From Microbispora bryophytorum (GTDB lineage Bacteria > Actinomycetota > Actinomycetes > Streptosporangiales > Streptosporangiaceae): a stretch of DNA of 64,000 nucleotides. Each line of letters begins with the position of its first letter. Within the stretch, counting starts at the first letter, position 1. Made by a program: the position numbers and the translations under genes. The stretch spans positions 434,001 through 498,000 of the forward strand of contig NZ_VIRL01000001.1 of NCBI RefSeq assembly GCF_006874465.1, read 5' to 3'. This document shows positions 17,283-27,300 of the stretch, piece by piece. The notes beneath the pieces are model-generated. The model was not told where the DNA came from. It saw nothing but the letters and a program-made list of their open reading frames with translations, and did no database searches.

Positions 17283-18566
17283 ATGTCTGAGCTGCTGGAT
17301 TCCGCCAATCAGGACAGAACGAGCGTCGAACTGTTCGCGGGCGGCGGAGGGCTGGCGATGGCGGTCGCACGCGCCGGCTTCAGACCCCTGCTCTTGAACG
17401 AGGTCGCCAAGTGGGCGTGCGAGACCCTCGTCGCCAACGGCGCCAAGCCATACGACATCGAAGGAGAGCGGCCTCCCATCCCCACCCCCGGGGAAAGGCC
17501 GCCGCTTCTACGCGGTGACGTGGCGAAAGCCGAATTCGACCATCTCGTCGGCCTGGTCGACGTACTCGCGGGAGGTCCGCCCTGCCAGCCGTTCAGCCTG
17601 GGCGGAACCGGCCGCGGGGACGAGGATCACCGCAACGGTTTCCCTCATATGTTCAGGGCCGTACGGGAAATGAGGCCCAAGGTCGTCATCTGCGAGAACG
17701 TGAGAGGACTCCTACGCCAATCGTTCGCGCCCTACTTCGAGTACATCAAGAGAGAGCTCACGCTGCCGTTCGAACAGCGCCGGGAAGGCGGTTCGTGGCA
17801 TGAACACGACACGCGACTGCGCGAGCTGATCGACAAGGACGGCGGCCTGCCGGACGAGCGGTACGACGTTCAGCACTTCGCGGTCAACGCGGCCGACTAC
17901 GGAGTCCCTCAAATCAGGAATCGAGTCATCCTCGTCGCGTTCCGCCGAGACTTGGGCGTGGACATGAAGAGATTCGAAGAATTGGTGAAGCCACAGTTCT
18001 CCGAAGCCAGTTTGTACGCGTCCATGGCCGACGGAACATACTGGGACAGACATCCAGAAGTCCCTCGAAAGGTCCAGGAGAGGGTCATGGAGAGACTTCC
18101 GCAACAGACACTCCCTTCGGCAGTGGACCAGAAACCGGCTTGGCGAACGCTCAGGGACGCCGTCAACGGCATCGACGGGCAGAGAACGCTCCCACCCATC
18201 CCGATCGAGTACCTCGACCGCAAGGAGCGATTCCTCGGCGGCTTCACCGATCACGTCGGCTGGCCGGACGCTCGGATCTACAAAGGCCACACCCCTAACG
18301 AACTGGACCGCCCCGCGAAGACAGTGAAGGCAGGCGTTCACGGCGTGCCCGGTGGGGAATCGGTGGTAGCGCTCGACGACGGATCCCATCGTTACATGTC
18401 CGTGCGCGAAACCGCCCGGGTGATGACCTTCCCCGACACCTGGACCCTCGCCGGATCCCGCGGAGAGAAGATGCGGCAACTCGGCAACGCCGTCCCGGTG
18501 CTACTCGGACATGCCTTCGCTGAGGCTGTCGCGAAGATCCTCGGCGAGGCAGAGAAGCCGACATGA
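17283..18566 (+). CDS. C5-cytosine DNA methyltransferase (Dcm family)
   Basis: 427 residues. Motif I is ELFAGGGGLAMA (about 18), motif IV GGPPCQPFSLGG with the catalytic Cys near 101, motif VI ICENVRGLL (about 136), and motif VIII VPQIRNRVILVAF. A target-recognition region runs through about 220-340, and motif X is RQLGNAVPVLLGHA. It methylates cytosine C5 using S-adenosylmethionine. The target sequence cannot be read from the protein. It is followed by a Vsr gene with four-base overlap. In this island it probably protects host DNA from the neighbouring nucleases. An independent promoter would let methylation precede nuclease expression. Confidence 0.9.
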   Translation: MSELLDSANQDRTSVELFAGGGGLAMAVARAGFRPLLLNEVAKWACETLVANGAKPYDIEGERPPIPTPGERPPLLRGDVAKAEFDHLVGLVDVLAGGPPCQPFSLGGTGRGDEDHRNGFPHMFRAVREMRPKVVICENVRGLLRQSFAPYFEYIKRELTLPFEQRREGGSWHEHDTRLRELIDKDGGLPDERYDVQHFAVNAADYGVPQIRNRVILVAFRRDLGVDMKRFEELVKPQFSEASLYASMADGTYWDRHPEVPRKVQERVMERLPQQTLPSAVDQKPAWRTLRDAVNGIDGQRTLPPIPIEYLDRKERFLGGFTDHVGWPDARIYKGHTPNELDRPAKTVKAGVHGVPGGESVVALDDGSHRYMSVRETARVMTFPDTWTLAGSRGEKMRQLGNAVPVLLGHAFAEAVAKILGEAEKPT

Positions 18567-19366
18567 GCCCGGCCAAAGGACAGGAGCTAGGTCGTTGGAA
18601 GAAGGAATGCCCTCCCGACAGCGCCTGGCGCTGTAAGCCTGACCTGCCCCGATCCGCACGCACGAAGGAGCAGGACCGTGCGGCAGGCGGCCCGAACCGG
18701 CGCATGGTCGATCTCGGTGACGGCAGAACCGCCAGGGCATCGGTCGAACTGAAGCTCCGACGGCGTACACGACGCATTCGTGCGTACCTGCGATGGTCGA
18801 ACGCCGGCAAGACCCAGGTGGAGTACCTGGGTGAGGTGGAAGAAGCGACTAGAGCGCGCAATCTCGCCGTAGCTTGGGAGATCGCCACGTCCAAAGGATT
18901 CGTGCGGACGCCAGATGATTCGATGCCAGCCGAATCGTGGGCGAGCTCACCCGCCATTCGCGCCTCAATGCGCGGAAACCGCGGAAAGGATACCAAGCCG
19001 GAACTCGCCCTCCGCAAGGCCATCCACAATCTCGGCTTCCGCTACCGCGTCGATGTCGCGCCTATCACTGGGTTCAGGCGACGCGCGGACATAGTGTTTA
19101 GAGGTGCCAAGGTGGCGGTCTTCTCCGACGGCTGCTTCTGGCACGGATGCCCCGAGCACCATAGGGCATCCCAACGGAACAGCGATTTCTGGACCAGAAA
19201 GATCGCCGAGAATCAGGCCCGCGACAGAGACACCGATCGTGTACTCACTGAAGCCGGTTGGTTAGTCATCCGCGTTTGGGAACACGAATCGCCTACCCAG
19301 GCGGCTGAGCGGGTGGCTGCAGCAGTGGCCACGCGAAGAGAAAGCACAGCCTCCCGGGCTCAATAG
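18563..19366 (+). CDS. vsr: Very short patch repair (Vsr) endonuclease with N-terminal extension
   Basis: 267 residues. The Vsr domain spans about 130-258: TKPELALRKAIHNLGFRYRV, RRADIVFRGAKVAVFSDGCFWHGCPEH with the metal and catalytic residues, then KIAENQARDRD and GWLVIRVWEHE. Vsr nicks next to T:G mismatches formed by deamination of 5-methylcytosine, which explains its coupling (ATGA overlap) to the cytosine methyltransferase. The first 125 residues are extra compared with E. coli Vsr (156 aa). They are basic and contain KLRRRTRRIRAYLRWSNAG, perhaps a DNA-binding module. An internal ATG at about residue 48 is an alternative start. Confidence 0.85.
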   Translation: MSPAKGQELGRWKKECPPDSAWRCKPDLPRSARTKEQDRAAGGPNRRMVDLGDGRTARASVELKLRRRTRRIRAYLRWSNAGKTQVEYLGEVEEATRARNLAVAWEIATSKGFVRTPDDSMPAESWASSPAIRASMRGNRGKDTKPELALRKAIHNLGFRYRVDVAPITGFRRRADIVFRGAKVAVFSDGCFWHGCPEHHRASQRNSDFWTRKIAENQARDRDTDRVLTEAGWLVIRVWEHESPTQAAERVAAAVATRRESTASRAQ

Positions 19367-19535
19367 GTGCATTAGGATACCTATGCAGGCGGTTAGCGAC
19401 TGCGCTCACGAATCAGCACCACTCCCGCCCCACCCACTAGGTGATCTGATTTTCTCTAGATTTTTATCGTTGACACGTCCGCACATAATGCCAGTAGGGA
19501 CCAGCATGCGGACAAGCAAAGAAGTCGGACAAGAA

Positions 19536-21125
19536 TCAGCCAATGCCATTTTCCGAGTATTTGGGTGACCAGCGTGGCGTTCGCATGAGTGCGATCGTCT
19601 CCTGCTCGATTCGGATCGCCCCAATTCGCATACGCGCTGGACGTATCTCGAAGTGGCGATTCCTTTCCGGCCAAGAGGGGCTCGCGATTCCGCCGATCAG
19701 CTGGCCAAGCGTAGCCGGCTTCGGCAGCTGCATGATATAGCGCAGAGATGTGACATGGATATCGTGCACGGGGAGCGTGCCAGCATAGAGCTGCTGGGGC
19801 GTTCCCACCACCCAAGCCCACTCGACCTCCTCGAATCGAGGCCAGCCTGAAGGAAGGGTGTAAATCGCATCGCCAGTGGCGAGAAAGGACCTGAGACGGT
19901 CGAGCTGTCTTGCGCCTTTATCTGTGACATCCGTGATTTTCATCGACTCTCCCAGCGATTGCGCGTCGATAGGCCATTTTACCTCTAAGCAGATGCCAAC
20001 GCCCGCGGAAGGATCAACAGCGACCACGTCCAAGTCCCCCGCGATTCCTCCGGTTGCCCGCTTGATTATGACCCCTTCGGCCACAAGTACTCCCGGGATC
20101 CCACACAGGAACTCACCCCATGCGCTAGCCCGTCTACCAAGGTCTTTACCCAGCTTCCCAGAGCGGGATGGATCGCTTGCGACAGCTCGCAGCAGCAGAC
20201 GCTCTGTGCCGATTGGATTCACGAGGGCGGGGCAAATGATGAGCCGGTCTCCGCACGGAATGAGGGGAGCGGCCAGGGGACTGGCTCCCGGAGTGAAGGT
20301 CGCCAGCTCAACGACCTCTTGGGCCAGCTCCAGATCCGCCCCCTCTCCGACGGCATCGGCCAACCTCGCCGCAATTGCATTCTTATGCATCGACATCAGA
20401 GTGGCCCTCGTATCCCGGGTGATGGCTGCGATCCTGTCTAGTAGGTAACAGAGCCCAACCAGAGCTGCCCAGTATTGGACAGCGTTACCCACCGTCAGCC
20501 GCCCCCGGAGCGTGAAGGAGTCTTGGAGACTTCCTTCTGGAAGCGCCGCCCGGTAAGCCTCAATAGCTTTCCTCCCCCACAGGGCCGACGACCTACGCAC
20601 ATTCGTCGGGATCCCTGTGGCGCCCTTTCCCTGTGCAAGACGGTGGAGCCAAACGTTGACTTCGGAACCGCCGATATCCGGGTATCTATGTGGGCTGGTC
20701 AACGCTTCCAGCATGAGATCGGCCGCCTCAACGGCAGGATCCTGAGTGATGGCAAGCTTGAAAAGACCCGATGACTTGGTGACCGAGAATGCGCCGACGC
20801 TAATTGCGGTTTCGAGCCGCTCTGTAGCGTCGAGCTCTCTCGCGAAAGCCACGACCTCTTCGGCGTCCTTCTGTGAGCAGTCCCCGTGGCCGTACGGGAA
20901 GCGAGCGTTCCAGTTGACCAGCCGGGCGAAGATTCTCGTCCATAAGGCGGCATCCTCGGTGACATGCGGATCGCCCGCTCGTAGCGCCTCTTCGTGCCGG
21001 ATCCGTGCCGCCTGCTGAAGCAGGGTGAGGATACGGTCTGGCCCTGCTCGCCAGGCCTTCAACCTAGACACCATCTGACGGCGGCTCTTGAGGTAACCCG
21101 CAAGTTCGTCTCGAGCGTTTCTCAT
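19536..21125 (-). CDS. PD-(D/E)XK nuclease-like protein
   Basis: 529 residues from ATG 21125, chosen over an upstream TTG because GGGGGA lies about eight bases before it. The first 330 residues are helical. Near residues 360-385 comes GIAGDLDVVAVDP, then GICLEVKWP, the Asp and ExK spacing of the PD-(D/E)XK fold. It lies downstream of the giant helicase gene on the same strand (184-bp gap) and converges on vsr. A nuclease or DNA-end-processing role with that helicase is inferred. The family is otherwise unknown to me. Confidence 0.65.
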   Translation of the reverse strand: MRNARDELAGYLKSRRQMVSRLKAWRAGPDRILTLLQQAARIRHEEALRAGDPHVTEDAALWTRIFARLVNWNARFPYGHGDCSQKDAEEVVAFARELDATERLETAISVGAFSVTKSSGLFKLAITQDPAVEAADLMLEALTSPHRYPDIGGSEVNVWLHRLAQGKGATGIPTNVRRSSALWGRKAIEAYRAALPEGSLQDSFTLRGRLTVGNAVQYWAALVGLCYLLDRIAAITRDTRATLMSMHKNAIAARLADAVGEGADLELAQEVVELATFTPGASPLAAPLIPCGDRLIICPALVNPIGTERLLLRAVASDPSRSGKLGKDLGRRASAWGEFLCGIPGVLVAEGVIIKRATGGIAGDLDVVAVDPSAGVGICLEVKWPIDAQSLGESMKITDVTDKGARQLDRLRSFLATGDAIYTLPSGWPRFEEVEWAWVVGTPQQLYAGTLPVHDIHVTSLRYIMQLPKPATLGQLIGGIASPSWPERNRHFEIRPARMRIGAIRIEQETIALMRTPRWSPKYSENGIG

Positions 21126-21309
21126 GGAAGCTATTCCCCCATCAAAGCAGGTAAGAGACAACTGCTTTCACAGCCGAATCACCCAGGCGATCGCGTTCGA
21201 TGGGGTTCAGGGCTCTCGAGCCTCAAGAGCTCCTGCACTACAGGGACAAGGGCGCCTGGGCTGGCACCCTCTGGATACGTCCCATGGGTGTGGGCGCTGG
21301 CGACGGCGA

Positions 21310-24300
21310 CTACACGATGCTGGTCTTCGTAGGCTTGTCCGACCGCGACCCCTCACGGTTCCGCACCGCCCTAAGCAATGCGTCACTTGAGTAGCGGATC
21401 GTCAGTCCATCTAGAGCACCACGAGTTTTGAGAACTCGCAGGTCGTCAGCGAGCAACTCGCTACTGATCCAGCTGCTCCTGCCACCTCCGAAAAATCTCA
21501 CCGTCTCGGTGAACAACTCCTGCTCTTCGATGCCCGGCGCTTCCATGGCCAGCTGGACCAGCACGATCTGTCGTTCCTCCGGGGCGATGTGGCTGATCTT
21601 GCGAGTGACGCCGGCGGATGGCGTCCGAGCCAGAGTCACATTCATGCCAGGCAAGTAGAGGAAATCATCACGCTGGCGTACCCGCTTCCGTCGGACCAGG
21701 AGTCTCAGCGCTTGCTGAAGGGCCTCATCGACACTCGCTGTGATCCTTGCCGACCACCAGTCGCGAAGGCGTTGGCGTACCAGGTCCCAATGGATCGGAG
21801 CTTCCGCCTGGGCGATCGTATAGATCATGTCACCGACTTGAGAGGTGTCGTCCCAGTAGAGATCGACTGAGGGAAGGCGGGCCATCTTGTATGGCACTGC
21901 CCAGTCCCTCCCGGGCGTGTAGTTCCTCGCGTCCACCGTCCGAATCACGGGCCCGGCGAACGGACTTCGCTCGCGCACCTTGACCGGTTGCTCGATGTTG
22001 GTCATGGCGTCGGTGATCGCCGACCGCAGACGTTCTTTCGTGCCCTCGGGATCACGGAGCCAGTCGATGCTCCACACCCGGTGGAGGCGCCAACTAAGGC
22101 GCTTCAGCACTTCCCCGCGAAGGCGATCACGGTCGCGCGTCGCCCTGGCGGAGCCGTACATGCCGCCATCACATTCCACGCCGATGACGAAATTCTCGCG
22201 ACGCTCAGGGTGCCGAACCGCTATATCGATCTTGTAGCCCGCGACTCCCAGCCGACGCTCGACGTCGTAGCCCCATTCCTCCAGTGTGGAGGCGACAACC
22301 TCTTCGAATGGCCCGAACAACCCAGGGTCGCTCACGTCACCTTGATGACGTCCGATCGAGCCCGTGTCTCCTTCCGCATAGGCGAGATAACGCTTCAGGT
22401 GCCGCCTGCTGACGTTCTCGCCTTCATCGATGTCGGAGCTCCGGAGGGAGGCCACGACCTCCACCCGGCTGCGGGCGCGCGTGACCGCGACATTTAGTCG
22501 GCGCCAGCCGTCCTGGCGATTCAAGGGGCCGAAATTCATCGCCAGCTTGCCCTCATGGTCGGGGCCGTATCCGATGGAGATGATGATCACATCTCGTTCG
22601 TCACCCTGGACGGTCTCCAGGTTCTTCACGAAGAATCCGTCGAGCCGATCGTCGGCGAAGTACTTGTTCAGCCGTGGCCGAGCTAGGCGAGCCTCCTCGA
22701 CGGCCTCCCAGATCGCCTCCGCCTGCCGCTCCGACATGGCGACGACGCCGAGCGAAAGACCGGGGCGAGTCTCGTAATGGTGAATAACACGCTCGGCCAC
22801 AGCCGCCGCCTCGATGCGATTCGTCGCGCTCTTGCCCCGGTCATAGACACCGTCGACCTTGACGAAGCTCACACCTACGTTCTGACCGCCTTCCACCGGC
22901 CCTGGGAAGGTGACCATGGTGTTCTCGTAGAACTCCCGATTGCTGAAGGCGATGAGGCTCTCATGCCTGCTGCGGTAATGCCACTGAAGAGGCAGGCTGG
23001 GGATCACACCACTCGCCTTGCACAGGTCGAGCAGCGATTCGAAGGCGTCGGGGGTGTCCTCGTCGTAATCCTCCGACTCATCGCCGGAAGACCCAGTGAA
23101 GAACGACGTCGGGGGCAGCTGATTCTGGTCGCCCGCGACGATTAGGGACTTTCCGCGGTACACGCAGTTGACCGCGTCCTGGGGAAGCACCTGGGACGCC
23201 TCGTCGAAGATGACCACGTCGAAGGTGTAGTCGGTCGGCAGGAACTGGCTGACGGTGAGCGGGCTCATCATGAGGCACGGCTTCAGTGCCCGAATCGCGT
23301 GACCGGCTTCGGCGAGCAGCGTCCGAACAGGCTTGTGGCGCGTCTTCTTCTGAGCCTCCCGCGCGATCGTGGCGGCTTCTCCCACGTTCGGCTTGGGGCG
23401 ACGAGTGTTGCAAGCGTCAATCACCAAGGCGTGCGAGGTCGAGATCAGAAGGTGATCAAGTTTGCGGAAGTCCTTGATCCGCGCATCCTGGTCTACACCT
23501 CGGACATCCTCAAGGCGTTCATCGTTCTCGAGTACGCCATCGACCCAGGACGAGAGCACGGCGCGCTCGATCATGTCGGATAGCCGATCCGAGCTGACAC
23601 GACTGCTGATCATTTGATCGACGATGCCGCTCAGGCCATGCGCGCCCAGCCTGGCGCGTGCGCCGGTGAACGCACGCCATTCCCTAGGACCGTCCGCATC
23701 CGATCGCATACGCAGCAACGTTTCGCGGGCGGCGTCGGCACCGCCTACGAAGGTCTTGGCGAGCCTGTTGGCTTTCGCGTCGTCGAAGAGTCCAAGGACT
23801 TCCGACTTCGCCTCGTTCCACGACTGGTATGCGGCCGCGAGCAGGGGATCGTCCGTGGAGAGGCTGAAGGCTTCGGCGGCGACGGACGTCATGCTCCCGG
23901 TGACTTCTCGCACCTGCCTGGCCCAATTGAGGGACCGCCCCACAAGGTCGAGGTCCGTCTCGACCTGAGCGTAGAGACCACCTAGCAACGCTGTGTGCCG
24001 CTCGGCTTCGCCGAGGAATGCCGATTGGGCGGACACGGCCGCTCGTACCGCCGTCAGCTTGGCGCGGGCTTCATCGACGTCACCCGATCCGTCCGTGCCG
24101 TGCACGGCCTCGTTCAACTCGATCACCGCGTTGAGTGCCGAGATATGCTCGCCGTACCATTCGATCGCGTTCTCGAAGTCGAGACGTTCCAGGCCGAGCC
24201 GGGGCCCTTTGAGAGGCGCGGGTACGAGGCTCCGTTTCCACTCCTCCAGGTCTGCGGCGATCTTCGTTGCCAGTGGCTGGACCGTCTCGTTGGTGTTGCC

Positions 24301-27300
24301 GCCAAGAGCGACCTGTACGGCGAGCGCGTCGCTGTCGAAGACATCGCGCGCTCGCTCATCGATGCGGTCGGCCTGGTCGAGTCCTCGCGAGATCGCGTCG
24401 AAATCCGTGGCTTCGCCGGCCCAGAACGAGCCGAGGGAACCCGCGTGCCGCTGTTCCACGGTTCGGAACTCGGCGGCGGCACGCTTCCAGGCCAGAGCCT
24501 GGCCGAGGCCGTCGAGGAGATCCATGCTCCACGCGCCAGTCCGAGTGAACTGGGCTATGTACGCCTTGGCTCGGGCGTGCGCTCCATCAAACCTTTCGGA
24601 GATCTCCTCAAGGTCGGTCGCGGAGAGGATCTCCGAGGTGAACATGTCCGAAGCCGCCGCGCGTGCCGCCGCCAGTCGAGCAGTCGCGGCCCGGCTGGCG
24701 CTGGCCGCAGCCCGGGCCTTCGCCCGCTTGGAGTCGTCCAACCAAGCCGGCTCGGGCTTCCTCGCCGCATCGGCGTAGGACATGACAGAGCAGAAGGCGA
24801 CCACCTCGCCGAGAGTCTCGGGAACGGGGAGTCCGCAAACAGCTGTCACTTGCGGCAGCGTCTTGAGATGCGCGGAGATCAAGGCACCGGTTCGGATGGC
24901 AGCGGGGTCTGGAGTGGATCCCAGCGTGACCTGCCGGGCGAGTGCGCCCAGATCCGCGGGGTTGGGAATTAGCTCACGAATCTTCCGTGCGGTTTCGACC
25001 GCCCGGATGATGGCGTGGAAGTCCGTCCGCTCTTCCTGCCAGAACTCTCCCAGCCAGTCCTTGTTCGCGTCCGCTGCTTCATCGAAGGCGCTCTGTGCTC
25101 GCCGCCACTCCAGCGCGAGCGGTAACAGTTCCACGAGGCCGCTGTTCCACGAACCTGCGGCCGTGAGTTCCGCTACATATCGCCTATCCGCACGGTGGGT
25201 GGAGGACAAGACGCTGAAGACGCCCTTCTGCGTCGCAAGTCGTTCCGCTACCTTCGGGAGGCCATCCGTTGCTAGTACAGCGTCTGTGAAGCCGCTGCTG
25301 GTGGCCTGCTCACGTGCGCCACGCAGTCGGTGAACGACGCTTTCCAGCGCACGAACCTGGTCATGCGTCGGCAGGGGACTCGTGGCGTCGAGCCAAGAGG
25401 CGCGCGACTTATCGGGGACGTTCGCGAAAGCGATGAGATCACAGAGCGCGACGACTTCCGTGAGCGTGGCCGGTGTCCGTACACCGAACATGGCCGCGAG
25501 CCTCGGAAGTTCGCGAAGCCCAGACTGCAGGACTCGCGCCGACTCGATCACCCCCCGATGGGGTGTCCCGCCGCGAGCCACCTGGGCGGCGAAACGCTCA
25601 GGGTCCACGATACGTGGCGCGAGCGACGAGATCCGTTCGGCCACAGCCATCAACTGGTCGATGAGGTCGAAGTCCGTACTCTCGCCGGACCAGTAGTCAC
25701 CAAGTGAAGGAAAGCTCTCCTCAGCGACGTGCCAGAACGCCTGGTGGGCCCTCTGCCAGTCGATCGCTTGCGGCAAACGAGTGACCATGGCGTCGGTGTA
25801 GGTAGACATCGTGCTCAGCCGTGCCAGATAGCGTGTGTCCGACCGGAAGGGACCCTCCAACCACCGCACGGCGTCGTCGAGGTTGTCGGCGCTAAGGACA
25901 CGGTCGGTGAAGTTGAGCTCCGCGCGATCGCGAGCGCCACGAAGCTCTATGAGCGCCGCGCTCAACGATGTCGCCGCGTTTCGCGCCCGCTCACGCTCCT
26001 CGGAGTTGAGCCAGGCGGCTTCGGGCTTGTCAGCGGAGCAAGCGAGCAGCGTGAGTTCACAAAGAGAGATCGCCTGCTGCGCGTTGGTCGGTACGGCGAC
26101 GCCGTACAGAGTCGCGATCCCGCGGAGGGAATCACGGTGCGCCGCGATCATCGCCATGGTGTCAGAGAATCTCTTCACCAGATCCTTGGCGGACGTGCTG
26201 TCCAAGCCGGACAGAAGCACACCTGTTGGTTGGAGCCGGTCCAGCGATGCCTGGTGGAGAGGGATCTCGTCGACCAAGTCGACAGGGATATCGCGCCACG
26301 AGTCGCCGGCGATCTGTCGTGCGGCGGTTTCGAGGGAGCGCACCTCTTCGAGAGCGCCGGCGAAACGGTCGATCTCCGTGATCGTGCCGGAGAGATCGGT
26401 TGCGGTCAGCCAGCCGGAAGGAACGTCGGGGCGATTGCGCGTGAGCCGCAGTGTCGCAAGGAGACGCTCGACAGAAGCGAGGTCATTCAATCCCAGTGAG
26501 TTGGCGAGTTTCCCGTGCTTGGCCAGGCACCGCTCGAGGCTCGCCAATCGTTCAAGCGCGGCGTCGACGGCCGGCAACGGATTGGCTCGGCCTCGCAGGT
26601 CCCGCCAGACGAAGTCCGGCCCTTCTATGACCGGCCGCCAGGCCCTGGACAAAGCGTCGGCCGCGTCGAGGATGTCGACCAGGGCGTGGCCGGTGAGTTC
26701 GCCTGGGACGAATCCCCCGCCCACGACCGGGAGACTTGGAACGGCCTGCAGCTCGGCGAGCCTGCCGATGACATCGTGGAGCGTTCTATCCAGCGGGCGA
26801 CGTGTCTCGTTGATCGCCTCAGCGTACTCGGATAGACGTCGTCGCAGGCTACGCACCCGGTGACGGTCCTCTTCGCTCATCGTCCGCGACGCCTTGACTC
26901 GCTCGTCGAGAGTGCGGCCGAGTTCTTGGGCGACCTGCTTTCGTCCCGTTTTCTCGCTATGAAGCGCGAGCAGGAAAGAACCGAGCCCAACTTGGTCGAG
27001 CCGGTTACGGACCACATCGAGAGCCGCGGCTTTCTCGCTGACGAATAGGACGCTGCGTCCTTGGTGGAGCAGAGCAGCGATCATGTTGGCGATCGTCTGG
27101 CTCTTGCCCGTCCCCGGCGGCCCGTCCATGACGAAGGTCCGACCATCCACCGCGGTCGCGACGCACTGGCGCTGTGACGCGTCCGCGTCCAAGACCAAAG
27201 GTGTGTCCTCTGGCGGCTGGACGACATCGATGTCTTCCATGGGCGCGAGGGCGGCGGGTTCTGCGCCGGCCGTCTGCGCACGTGGTCCCAGGGCGATGGC

